Positions 55,803-64,000 of a DNA stretch of 64,000 nucleotides are shown here, piece after piece. The translations under genes were made by a program, and so were the position numbers. Source of the stretch: an uncultured Geobacter sp. (GTDB lineage: Bacteria > Desulfobacterota > Desulfuromonadia > Geobacterales > Geobacteraceae). The first letter of the stretch is position 1; the number at the start of each line of letters is the position of its first letter. Under the pieces are notes generated by a model, which worked only from the letters and a program-made list of their open reading frames with translations, was not told where the DNA came from and ran no database searches. The stretch lies in contig CAIYDQ010000276.1 in the NCBI GenBank assembly GCA_903925075.1, positions 16,054 to 80,053 on the forward strand. The letters are read 5' to 3'.

Positions 55803-56083
55803 GTTCGATAGTCTCCTTCCAGCTCAGGGCGCGGACAGACGAACCGCGTCGTTGACCGGGGGCTGACCCGGCCTGAGGCATGAATTCAAAATCAGAGAGA
55901 TATCCAACGGGGGATTTCCCTGCTTTTCAGATGTCCCCGTTCAACACACGAGAGACATTCAAAGCGGGAAGAAAGAGGCAGGCTTTGAAATGATTACCGC
56001 AGTGAGAACGGGATGGGTAAATGATATTCGCTACTATGACTGTCCAATTTGAAAAACCACCACCTTGAATTTTTTGACGTTTG

Positions 56084-56119
56084 GAAAATAAAAAAGGCCA
56101 CGGAAAATCCATGGCCTTG
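56084..56119 (-). terminator. riboswitch-controlled terminator in the mgtA leader
   Basis: On the minus strand AAGGCCATGG-ATTTT-CCGTGGCCTT followed by TTTTTTATTTT. It lies about 30 bp downstream of the M-box and 280 bp before mgtA, the expected expression platform: formed when Mg2+ is high. Confidence 0.9.
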
Positions 56120-56142
56120 AACGTGCGACGGCTGGATTCCCC

Positions 56143-56302
56143 ACTCGTAGGTTTTCGGCAATGTACAACGTAGGTCCCGGAAGAACCAGCTACCTTAGGT
56201 CAAGCCTTAATCCGGCAAGACCTGGTCTACCCGTTGGCGTCTTTCGACATTTCCGGGCAGTAGCCTGTGTTTGTACAAACGCCTCATGCTAACGAGGAAC
56301 CT
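56143..56302 (-). promoter_or_regulatory. M-box (ykoK) Mg2+ riboswitch
   Basis: On the minus strand the leader reads CTCGTTAGCATGAGGCG, TACAAACACAGGC, the core TGCCCGGAAATGTCG followed by AAAGACGCCAACGGGT, and closes with AACCTACGAG pairing with CTCGTTAG. These are the invariant blocks of the M-box aptamer. Mg2+ binding should favour the downstream terminator and shut off mgtA and the EIIA-like gene. The leader between the terminator and mgtA (about 280 nt) has no other feature I can support. Confidence 0.93.
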
Positions 56303-56563
56303 CACCTCTTTACCCCCGGATCAAGAGTTTGTCAATATATTTTTCTCGCCCCCGAATCCGCCGCTAAATCGCCCCTGTGGCTCGGCCGCGCCCCACCGGC
56401 GCCAACCCAAGAGGCGCTGCCGATGCATATGGCCAGGCATTAATATCTTGATATCTCTAGCCGCGTCCTTTACTTTACGCTAGGAAGCCCGAAAAGGGTG
56501 AAGTTGCCAATGCCTTACCCCGATTTGCCGCCTATTGCACCCAAGACCCGAAGAGGGAGTTCC

Positions 56564-58567
56564 ATGAGCCGTTTTCGTTTTCGCCTTACCACATTTCGGG
56601 GATACACCCTTTTCCTGGAAGTGTCCGCTCTGCTGGTCACCCTGGTGATCCTTTCCGCGGCTGTCTGGCTGACCGTCGACAGGATGAACGACAAGTATCT
56701 CTACCCCAGCCGGGACGACGCCGCCAAGGTCCATCTTGCCCTGAGCGCGCATCTGAACGCCGTCCGCCCGAAATTGGAGCGGTTCGCGGCGTTGTCCGAG
56801 GCGGAACGTTCGCCGGCAATGGCGGGGCTGCTCACCGATTTCTCGGATATCTACCGGTTGGATCGCGATCTGCGGGTGGAGCGGATTTACCAGGCCGTGG
56901 CGGGGAGCCGGGTTTCCCTCGGCTACAGTTTTTCCGGGGGGAGGCTGGCCGAACTGCGGGAGGGCGCCGGCAACTGGAACTGCTATTCCGAAATCATGCG
57001 AGGGTATGAGGACGGCGCCGCCAGCGTCTATTTCATGGTCAACAGGAACGGGGCTCGTTATCTCGCGCGACTGAACCTTGCCTATATCCAGGATTTTTTC
57101 GCGGGGTACGCCCAGTTCTCCGGGCATCCCCTATTGCTGGTGTCGAGGGACGGCGTCGTCATCCTCGCCAGCGATCCCGGCCTGACCATTCCTTCCCTGG
57201 AGTTGAAGCGGTGGCGGGCCGCCGGTTCCGACTTCCGGCAGTTCTCGGCCGGGGGGCGGCGCTGGATACCGATGGTGGCCACGACCGATACCATCGGCGC
57301 CAAGATCGTCATTCTCATCTCCACCGACATGCTGGAATCCCAGCGCGGCATACTGCTGGCCTTTCTCTGCGCGTTCATGGCGGCCCTGATCGTCCTGGTC
57401 TTCGTCAAGCATCTCCATGTCTACCGACTGTTGTTGCAACCCCTGGCGGATTTCGCCCGCAATCTGAGCGACCTGGAACAGGGGCGTCCGCTGCACCCGG
57501 ACAAGGAAACCCATCGCTTCGACGAACTGTCCGATATTTACAGCCGCTTCAAGAGCATGGCGGAGGCCGTCAAACTGCGCGAACAGTCGCTGCGCGACAG
57601 CGAAGCCAGGTTCAAGGTCGTGGTCGACAGCTCGCCGCTGGCGATCTACATCTCCAAGGCGCGCGGCGAAAACAAGGCGGTCTACGTCAATCCCACCTTT
57701 CTCAAGCTCTTCGGCTACACGATCGAGGACGTTCCGACCCCGGAACACTTGTACGAGCTCGTCTACCCCGACGAATCCTATCGCCGTCACCTCCTGGAAG
57801 AGTGGCTCCGGAGGATGAGACGGGCGATAGAGACGCAATCGTCGATCGAACCGATGGAGGCCTTCGCCACCTGCAGGGACGGTTCGCAGAAATGCATCCA
57901 GTGGGGATTCGAGAACTTGGGCGAGCTCAACTGGCTTTTCGGCCTCGACCTCACCGAGCGCAACAAGGCGCAGCAGTTGCTGAAGGACGCCAACAGCAAA
58001 CTGGAGGCGTTGAGCATCACGGATGGCCTGACCAATTTGGCCAATCGGCGCCGCTTCGACGAGAAGCTGGCGGAGGAGATCCATCGTCATGCGCGCAAGG
58101 AAACCACGCTTTCGCTGATCCTGCTGGATATCGACCATTTCAAGGCGTTCAACGACCACTACGGGCATGTGGCTGGGGACGAGTGCTTGCGGCAGGTTGC
58201 CAAGGTCATCGGCGAGAGCGCCGCCCGAGCGGCGGACGTGGCGGCGCGTTACGGCGGCGAGGAGTTCGCCTGCATTCTGCCCGAGACCAGCATCGACAGC
58301 GCCCTGGTCGTCGCCAACCATATTCGGCGCGGCCTGCAAGCGCTGGCATTGAAACACGAAGCGTCCGAGACCGCGGAACACGTCACCGTGAGCATGGGCG
58401 TGGTCTCGATGCGTTGCAACCAGACCGATGCCCCCGTCGACATCGTCCACCTGGCGGACGAACTGCTGTATCGGGCCAAATCGAACGGGCGCGATCGCAT
58501 AGAGTACGATGCCTGCCAGCCGCCCGACGAGGATTCCCGGGCCCTGCCGGAGTCCTTCCCGGCGTAG
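56564..58567 (+). CDS. membrane PAS-GGDEF diguanylate cyclase
   Basis: The ATG at 56564 with GAGGGAG is preferred over 56498. The 667-aa protein has a transmembrane helix near residues 15-37, a periplasmic sensor domain (about 40-250, dCache-like), a second helix (about 262-285), a HAMP-like linker, a PAS domain (about 345-465), and the GGDEF domain with the active site GGEEF at 564-568 and an I-site RAAD at 555-558. It makes c-di-GMP with product inhibition. Sensor ligand unknown. Confidence 0.93.
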   Translation: MSRFRFRLTTFRGYTLFLEVSALLVTLVILSAAVWLTVDRMNDKYLYPSRDDAAKVHLALSAHLNAVRPKLERFAALSEAERSPAMAGLLTDFSDIYRLDRDLRVERIYQAVAGSRVSLGYSFSGGRLAELREGAGNWNCYSEIMRGYEDGAASVYFMVNRNGARYLARLNLAYIQDFFAGYAQFSGHPLLLVSRDGVVILASDPGLTIPSLELKRWRAAGSDFRQFSAGGRRWIPMVATTDTIGAKIVILISTDMLESQRGILLAFLCAFMAALIVLVFVKHLHVYRLLLQPLADFARNLSDLEQGRPLHPDKETHRFDELSDIYSRFKSMAEAVKLREQSLRDSEARFKVVVDSSPLAIYISKARGENKAVYVNPTFLKLFGYTIEDVPTPEHLYELVYPDESYRRHLLEEWLRRMRRAIETQSSIEPMEAFATCRDGSQKCIQWGFENLGELNWLFGLDLTERNKAQQLLKDANSKLEALSITDGLTNLANRRRFDEKLAEEIHRHARKETTLSLILLDIDHFKAFNDHYGHVAGDECLRQVAKVIGESAARAADVAARYGGEEFACILPETSIDSALVVANHIRRGLQALALKHEASETAEHVTVSMGVVSMRCNQTDAPVDIVHLADELLYRAKSNGRDRIEYDACQPPDEDSRALPESFPA

Positions 58568-58600
58568 AGCCGAGCAGCACCCGTTAGCCGGCAGTGAGGG

Positions 58601-61600
58601 TTAGAACGAGTTGACCACCTGTTGCATCTCCCCAATCGAGACCCCGCCAACCCCGTCCTTATCCACGCAAGACAAGACCGGATTTAAACCAAGGAACATG
58701 CCGACGGCATTCTGGACCTCGGTAACGCTGACGACGTTATCCCTGTTGCAATCACCCAGCTTTGGGCCTGCTACGTTCGGCGTCAGGGCCATGCTGGCGT
58801 CCGTTGCCTTCCCCGCGCTGACGACGACCGAGGGAACGCTTTTCAGCTGGTAGCCGGCAGCCGAGGTGACGGCCACATTGACGCGGCCGGTGGGGAGCAC
58901 CATGAGGAAGGCGCCGTTGGAGTAGGAGGTGGCCGACGTCGAGCCTGCTTTTATGGCGGCCTTCGCTATGGGCGCTCCGCTGACGCTGTCGCGCAGATAC
59001 CCGAGAATGACGCCCGGCAGGCCGTTGGTCGAGACGATGGTGAAACTGCGGAAGTCGGACTCCGTGACGGCGCCGTATTTGTCGATCGCCTGTATCTTCC
59101 AATAACAGTAGCTGTCGCCGTTTTGGCAATAGTAGGCGCTGGTTGCCGGGTCTTTCAACTGGCCATCGGTGAGATAGGCGGCGGCCTGCGCAATACCTTC
59201 CTGTTTGTAGACGATGCCGTTGAAGGCTTGGTCCTTGGCCACCAGCAGGGTGTAGGTGACGCCGTTGTTCGAGGTGGCTTCCTGCCAACTGAGCGCAAAG
59301 GTCGGGCTGACGCTCCCTTCGTCCGCGGGGGATATGAGGCTTACCGCCGAGGGGGCCGTGTTGCTTGCCAGTTGCTTGTAGACCACCGAGTGGGCCGCCG
59401 GAGAAATGTCGCCGGTCTGGTTGTCCTGAGTGTAGTAGAGGACGTTGTAAGTCCCGGCATTGGGGAAGGCGTAGCTGCTGTTCCATTGGAGGCCGTCGTA
59501 GTAGAGCGGCATGGTCAGCAGATGAGGTATCACCTGGCCGCTGCCGCCGTTGCTGCTGACGCTGGTGACGGGGGTGCGAATCTCCATCCAGGCTTTCGCT
59601 ATCCGGCTGTTGTCGTTGACCCGCAGCCAGAGCGGAACGTCGCCCGTCTGCGTCGGCGGGATGATCGTCGTGTCGGTGACCTTGGCTATGTCGGCGGGGT
59701 TGCCGAGAGTTCTTATTCCTACTCCCAGGGAAAGGGCGGCTGACGCTGCCCCGTTCGTTGTGCTGGAAGGGAGGTAGCTTGCCGCGCCGTCGCCGGTATC
59801 GTCCAAGAGAGGGTGTTGAGCCAAGGTGTCATAGGCGCCGGAGTGCGGGCCAAGGCCGACCTTTCTCGGGTCGCGCAGGGCGACGTTCGAGCTCGACTGC
59901 ATAACCGCGTCCTTGAAGCTGTCCCCGCGGCCAAGAAAGTTGAGGAGGTTGTCGACCAGATATTCCCCGCCCGAATAGGTGGTGCTGGTGGAGCTGTTGT
60001 AGATGGAAAAACCCGCCAGCGATTGTTCGTCCGCTCCGGCGCTGGTTATGATCACTCTCCCCTGCTTTGAGAGCTTGGGCGCGAATTGGCCGGAGTAGCA
60101 GGTGCCGATGACGACGAAGCGTTTATAGCTCTCCAAGGCGCCGGAAGCCGCCACTGCCGGATCGCTCTCCAGCGCGTTCAGCCAATCCTTCAATTCTTCG
60201 GGCGTTACCGTCTGTTCGCCGACGACAAAGCCATCGGCGGTGCCGTGATCGATCATGAACAGGTAGAAGGGGGCGGGTGCCGCGGCAAGTTTGTCCCTGG
60301 CCCAGATGGTGATGGCGTCGTGTATCTGCTGCTTGGTTACCGCCGCCGACGCGGTGCTTGCCAGGTAGTTGACGTTGTCGGTCAGAAAGCCGCGCTTGTC
60401 GACCAGCGTACTGTAGATGGCGTCGGTGGATGCGGTGTGCATGTCAAGCAGGCTGTTGTCCGTTGCCTTGCCGGTAACGATGACGGCGCAACCGGATTGG
60501 GGGGTGACCGGGAGCACCGCGGCAGCGGTTGACGCTGCATACTGCGACGTCCCTTCGAAACGGGCCTGGATCTGGTAGATGCCCGGCGTTTTGAACACCG
60601 ACGAGGCGAGGGAGAAACTGCCGGCATCGCTGACGGCCGCGGTGGCGATCGGCGCCGGATTCGGATCAGCCGGAGTCGGCGGAGGGGTGACCAGCACTAC
60701 TATGGACAGCCCGGAGATGCCTGTCTTGGAAGAGTTGACGATGCTGCCGCTTATTCCCGCGCTGTCGCCGGCTCTGATCGTGGCCGGGTCCGACAGAGAC
60801 ATCCTGGTGACGGTCTTTGTCCCCGGAGTAACTATAAAGGTGGACGCGGTCGGTTGGGACGCGGCGCCCGCGCCGTTAACGCCGCGGGCGGTGATGGTGT
60901 ACACCGTCCCGGCGCTCCAGGATGCCGAACCGGTGGCCAGCGACCATGAGGCTGCGCCGGTCGCGGCGAGCCACACCGGGGGGGCGCCGAAAGTCCCGTT
61001 TTGCTGCAAAAATTTGAGGCCGTCGGTTATCTGCAGCTCAACCCCGGTCAGGCCGGAACCGGAAGCCGAACCGGTGATCGTTGCCGGCGCGGAAACCGTA
61101 GCGGAACTTGTGGGAGAAGCGATCGCTACCGTAAGCGCGTTTGCCGGTTGCACCGTCAGCACGATTCCCCGGGCTCCATCGGGCGGAACGCCATTGGCGG
61201 CGGTGACGAAGAGAGGATAGGCGCCGGCGCTGTTGGAGGCGGGGGTGCCGCTCAGGATGCCGGTGGCCGCGTCAAAGTCGATCCCGGCGGGGAGTGCGCC
61301 GGAAAGAGAGTGCACCGGCGTCGGCCAGCCATTGGAAGGCACCCGGTAACTGCCGGGGGTTCCGGCGACGAAGGTCGGCGCGGTATCTCCGGTGATAACG
61401 GGCGGGGAAATGCCCCGAGTCGACTTGAACACGGTCGTGCCATCTATCCCGGCGTAGACGGACTGGCTGTCCTGTGGGTCGATGACCAGGGAACTGACGC
61501 GCCACATGTTGGCGTTGCCGGTTCCGGTCCATGACGCTCCGCCGTCGGCGGACATAAATACCCCGTTGCCGTTTGTACCGGCATAGATGATCTGGCTGTT

Positions 61601-63451
61601 GACGGGGTCGGGCACCAAGGCGGTGATCGCATGGCTTATGGTGGAAAAAGTCGTGGCGGACCAGGTCTGCCCGCCGTCGACGCTTTTCAAGATGGCGTCG
61701 CCGGAGGAAGAGCCGACATACAATATTTTGGGGTCGCTTGGCATGATGGTTAAAAAAGTTCCCGTGCTCACTCCCGTAATAAGCGCCTGCCAGGATGCGC
61801 CTCCGTTGGTGGTCTTGACGATCCTGCCGGTCTGGTCGTTCGGGTTATAGGCCGCCCCATACAGCGTCTGCGTGTTGACCGGGTCGATGACCAGCTTTTC
61901 TACGTTGTATATGGCGTACGGGTTGCTGCTGTCATACACCAGCCCGTTGTTGATCGGAAGCCACGAGGCCCCGCCGTCGGTGGTTTTAAAGGTGCTTTCA
62001 TTGGTGGCTGCGTAGACCGTCTGGGGATTGGACGGATCAACCACGACGGAGTTGAAAAACGCCGGATACCACCCGGGCATTCCTTCCCAGTCGTCGATGC
62101 CGCTGCTTGCGTGCGTCCACGACGCCCCGCCGTCGGCGGACCTGAATACGCCGGCATTGGTGCCAAAAGTGCCGTTTATGTAGCTTGTTCCCGCATAGAG
62201 CACAGGGTTACTTCCCTTGGAGATGGTCAGGGAACTTATCGCCAGGCTGGTCAGGCCGCTGCTCCGGGAACTCCATGACGTCCCGCCGTCCGAGGACTTG
62301 AAAATCCCCGCGCCGTTCACTCCCACATACAGGGTGCGGGCGTTGTTGGGATCCACGACGACCTTCGGGGCGGACAGTCTGCTGTAGCCGTTGTTGACCG
62401 CCACCCAGGATCCCCCGCCGTTGGTCGATTTGAAGACCCCCATATTGTGGGTAGCCGCGTAGATGGTGTCCCTGTTGGCCGGGTCGACGGCAAGGTCGTT
62501 GACGTTGAAATCCGTCAGGCCGTTGTTGGCCGGCGTCCATGAAACCCCGCCGTCGGTTGACTTGTAGATTCCCAGATTCGTCCTCACCCCCGCGAGTCGG
62601 GTGTGATACAGCGAGGCGTAAAGGGTCCGGCCGTTAAAGGGATCGGCAACGAACGCTGTCACCATCATGCCTATATGGCTGTCGTCGACCAGGCTCCATT
62701 GCCCGCCGCCGTTTGTGGTCCTGTACAGGAAGCCGCTTTGGGCCCAGGCATACATGGTCTGCAGGTCGGCGGAATTGGTGAACGCCTGCAGATATCTATC
62801 GTTGGCGTCGAGGCCGTTGCTTGCCTCGCTCCAGGAAGAGCCGCCGTCGACCGTTTTGAAGACCCCGCTGCTGTAGGTCAGCACGTAGAAGGTCCGGCTG
62901 TCGGCGGGGCTGAACATCAACGTAATGACATCGCGGTCCGTGAGTCCGCTGTTCAAGGCCGTCCATTTGCCATCGGCGTCCGTGTATTTGTAAATCCCCT
63001 CACCATATATCCCCGCGAAAATGTTGCCGCTGCCGGCGGGATCTATGGCAATAAATGAAGGGTAGGAGTCCCACGGCACCGTTTCGGTCAGGTTTGTCCA
63101 AGTGGCGCCGCCGTCAGTGGTCATGGTTATCAGATTTGAGGTCGCGCGGTACCTCCGCTTGCCGTCGGCGGGATCTATGATCAGGCAAGACATCGATGTT
63201 CCCATGGCGCTGTCAGCCGACCAGGTGGCCCCGCCGTTGGTGGTCTTGTACACAGACGGGTTTTGTTCCCACGAATCGGCCATGACTCCGTAGAGGGTCT
63301 GGCTGTCCGCCGGATTCAGGTAGAGGCTGAGGACGGTGCCACCGAACGGACCGATGGGCTGCCACGACTTGCTGTCGGCAAAACAACTTGGAGTTGAGAG
63401 GAGAGAAAAGAGGAGTGCAACGGACAAAAGGGTGATGAGCATGCGGGACAT
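58601..63451 (-). CDS. exported BNR-repeat / C13-type peptidase / dockerin-like protein
   Basis: The 1616-aa protein has a signal peptide (MSRMLITLLSVALLFSLLS). Residues about 30-670 are roughly a dozen BNR/sortilin-like propeller repeats of the form DPxNxxTLYAG...VFKSTDGGxSW. An Ig-like putative domain follows (about 680-770), then Ig-like repeats, then a clan CD (C13/caspase-like) peptidase domain with catalytic His1069 in MIDHGTADG and Cys1118 in VVIGTCYSGQF. Fibronectin-like and CarboxypepD-regulatory modules come next, and a dockerin-like pair of EF-hand loops (GDCNRDNVVSVTEV, DKDGVGGVSIGEM) ends the protein. It is secreted or surface-bound; the peptidase substrate is unknown. Confidence 0.85.
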   Translation of the reverse strand: MSRMLITLLSVALLFSLLSTPSCFADSKSWQPIGPFGGTVLSLYLNPADSQTLYGVMADSWEQNPSVYKTTNGGATWSADSAMGTSMSCLIIDPADGKRRYRATSNLITMTTDGGATWTNLTETVPWDSYPSFIAIDPAGSGNIFAGIYGEGIYKYTDADGKWTALNSGLTDRDVITLMFSPADSRTFYVLTYSSGVFKTVDGGSSWSEASNGLDANDRYLQAFTNSADLQTMYAWAQSGFLYRTTNGGGQWSLVDDSHIGMMVTAFVADPFNGRTLYASLYHTRLAGVRTNLGIYKSTDGGVSWTPANNGLTDFNVNDLAVDPANRDTIYAATHNMGVFKSTNGGGSWVAVNNGYSRLSAPKVVVDPNNARTLYVGVNGAGIFKSSDGGTSWSSRSSGLTSLAISSLTISKGSNPVLYAGTSYINGTFGTNAGVFRSADGGASWTHASSGIDDWEGMPGWYPAFFNSVVVDPSNPQTVYAATNESTFKTTDGGASWLPINNGLVYDSSNPYAIYNVEKLVIDPVNTQTLYGAAYNPNDQTGRIVKTTNGGASWQALITGVSTGTFLTIMPSDPKILYVGSSSGDAILKSVDGGQTWSATTFSTISHAITALVPDPVNSQIIYAGTNGNGVFMSADGGASWTGTGNANMWRVSSLVIDPQDSQSVYAGIDGTTVFKSTRGISPPVITGDTAPTFVAGTPGSYRVPSNGWPTPVHSLSGALPAGIDFDAATGILSGTPASNSAGAYPLFVTAANGVPPDGARGIVLTVQPANALTVAIASPTSSATVSAPATITGSASGSGLTGVELQITDGLKFLQQNGTFGAPPVWLAATGAASWSLATGSASWSAGTVYTITARGVNGAGAASQPTASTFIVTPGTKTVTRMSLSDPATIRAGDSAGISGSIVNSSKTGISGLSIVVLVTPPPTPADPNPAPIATAAVSDAGSFSLASSVFKTPGIYQIQARFEGTSQYAASTAAAVLPVTPQSGCAVIVTGKATDNSLLDMHTASTDAIYSTLVDKRGFLTDNVNYLASTASAAVTKQQIHDAITIWARDKLAAAPAPFYLFMIDHGTADGFVVGEQTVTPEELKDWLNALESDPAVAASGALESYKRFVVIGTCYSGQFAPKLSKQGRVIITSAGADEQSLAGFSIYNSSTSTTYSGGEYLVDNLLNFLGRGDSFKDAVMQSSSNVALRDPRKVGLGPHSGAYDTLAQHPLLDDTGDGAASYLPSSTTNGAASAALSLGVGIRTLGNPADIAKVTDTTIIPPTQTGDVPLWLRVNDNSRIAKAWMEIRTPVTSVSSNGGSGQVIPHLLTMPLYYDGLQWNSSYAFPNAGTYNVLYYTQDNQTGDISPAAHSVVYKQLASNTAPSAVSLISPADEGSVSPTFALSWQEATSNNGVTYTLLVAKDQAFNGIVYKQEGIAQAAAYLTDGQLKDPATSAYYCQNGDSYCYWKIQAIDKYGAVTESDFRSFTIVSTNGLPGVILGYLRDSVSGAPIAKAAIKAGSTSATSYSNGAFLMVLPTGRVNVAVTSAAGYQLKSVPSVVVSAGKATDASMALTPNVAGPKLGDCNRDNVVSVTEVQNAVGMFLGLNPVLSCVDKDGVGGVSIGEMQQVVNSF

Positions 63452-63793
63452 GTAGTAATGAACCTCCGTAAGAACCGGGGCGACAGTGAATGCATGGCAA
63501 AGCTCAGAGCGACAATGTCATGTCCAACCACTGGCTATGGCTATTCTTTGGACGGAAAACATGGGCGTTTCCGACTGAGGCAAGCACTGTTTGCATCGGC
63601 GGCTTGTGAGGTGAGCGGCCTGAAGTAGCAGCATTCATAGCAGATTAAGCAACGGGGGTACAGTGAAATGAAAAATATATTAATCAAGACGTTGTTTCGG
63701 AGCTGAAAGGGAAAAAGGGGGACGACAAGAAGAAGCCAGGACTACACTACGGCAGGGGGCAAAACATATAGTACGGCAGGCGGCATGAATAAA
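63452..63793. other. AT-richer intergenic stretch
   Basis: No gene is supported on either strand. It holds the upstream region of the BNR-peptidase gene and two short direct repeats of TACGGCAGG (near 63749 and 63775). Confidence 0.5.
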
Positions 63794-63825
63794 AAAAGGA
63801 CCCGGGCGTTAAGCCTAAGTCCTTG
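63794..63825 (-). terminator. terminator behind the tRNA-Thr-like sequence
   Basis: On the minus strand AAGGACTTAGGC-TTAAC-GCCCGGGTCCTT followed by TTTTT. It sits 5 bp beyond the tRNA 3' CCA, as at the end of a tRNA transcription unit. Confidence 0.7.
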
Positions 63826-63830
63826 ATTTA

Positions 63831-63885
63831 TGGAGCCATCTAACGGAGTCGAACCGTCGACCTATTGATTACGAATCTACATTTG
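63831..63885 (-). pseudogene. 3' half of tRNA-Thr (CGT), probable attachment-site remnant
   Basis: On the minus strand the sequence from the anticodon loop TTCGTAA (anticodon CGT, 63873-63871) through the variable loop AGGTC, T-arm GACGG-TTCGACT-CCGTT, acceptor AGATGGC, discriminator T and CCA (63833-63831) is a clean tRNA 3' half. The expected 5' half (GCCATCT acceptor, normal D arm) is absent. Such fragments are left by site-specific integration into tRNA genes. Confidence 0.55.
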
Positions 63886-64000
63886 CCATCATATCTACCC
63901 TCACTGACTCCCGCCTAGTAGTATTCAAATATGCCGTAACGCCATAATATTACAGAATTAACTAGTTTTGAGTGCTATTGGGTTGTACGTGGTCATTTTC

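Noticed and set aside
55927..56112. 61-codon minus-strand frame in the mgtA leader, a possible MgtL-like leader peptide
   Set aside because: Its ATG lies inside the terminator stem and lacks a convincing ribosome binding site; no Pro-rich or repeated regulatory codons beyond two prolines.

Overview
The window is a GC-rich chromosomal segment. Gene content suggests a Geobacter-like member of the Desulfuromonadota: several hemerythrin proteins, c-di-GMP enzymes, a CHRD protein, a CIRCE-controlled hrcA-grpE-dnaK-dnaJ cluster and large sensor kinases. That assignment is inferred from gene content alone; there is no rRNA in the window.

Layout. 1-10.7 kb: mostly minus-strand housekeeping and stress genes (partial GAF-domain sensor, unknown 613-aa protein, PhnP-like metallo-hydrolase, rmuC, alpha/beta hydrolase, cardiolipin synthase, thioredoxin-like protein), with a plus-strand glycosyltransferase and a CHRD protein. 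10.8-13.5 kb: rsmB-rpe-NUDIX operon. 13.7-17.3 kb: HhH-GPD glycosylase, gamma carbonic anhydrase, nadA and a TatA-type gene, with clear back-to-back sigma70-like promoters for nadA and tatA. 17.4-22.3 kb: envelope cluster tolQ-tolR-tolA-tolB, pal, cpoB on the minus strand. 23.6-32.4 kb: hemW, then the heat-shock operon with a perfect CIRCE operator, a single-HKD phospholipase-D-like protein, and a class A penicillin-binding protein gene interrupted by an in-frame amber codon. 32.4-36.0 kb: a compositionally distinct island with a gamma-type N6-adenine methylase without a visible nuclease partner, then an AT-rich two-gene operon encoding a DUF262 protein and a HEPN nuclease. It abuts a Glu-Lys-Lys tRNA cluster and is the best candidate for an unusual defence system here.

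36.3-43.3 kb: gpmA, a PagL-like lipid A deacylase, an M23 peptidase, a small structured or micro-ORF transcript, a hemerythrin protein with MshEN-like repeats (also split by an amber codon), a MarR-MFS pair and a bacteriohemerythrin. 43.5-47.0 kb: molybdenum cofactor operon mobA-mobB-modE-like-moeA-MOSC preceded by a second tatA. 47.2-52.2 kb: GAF/HD-GYP/hemerythrin protein, DUF445 protein and a large hybrid sensor kinase. 52.3-56.3 kb: an M-box Mg2+ riboswitch with terminator upstream of mgtA and a co-transcribed EIIA-like protein whose phosphorylatable His is Asp. 56.5-63.5 kb: a membrane PAS-GGDEF diguanylate cyclase and a 1616-aa exported protein with BNR-like repeats, a clan CD (C13/caspase-like) peptidase domain and a dockerin-like C-terminus. 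At the right edge the 3' half of a tRNA-Thr(CGT) with a terminator looks like an integration scar.

Recurring themes are O2/c-di-GMP sensing (three hemerythrin proteins, HD-GYP, GGDEF, MshEN-like repeats) and envelope maintenance. Two independent TAG codons interrupt otherwise well-conserved genes.
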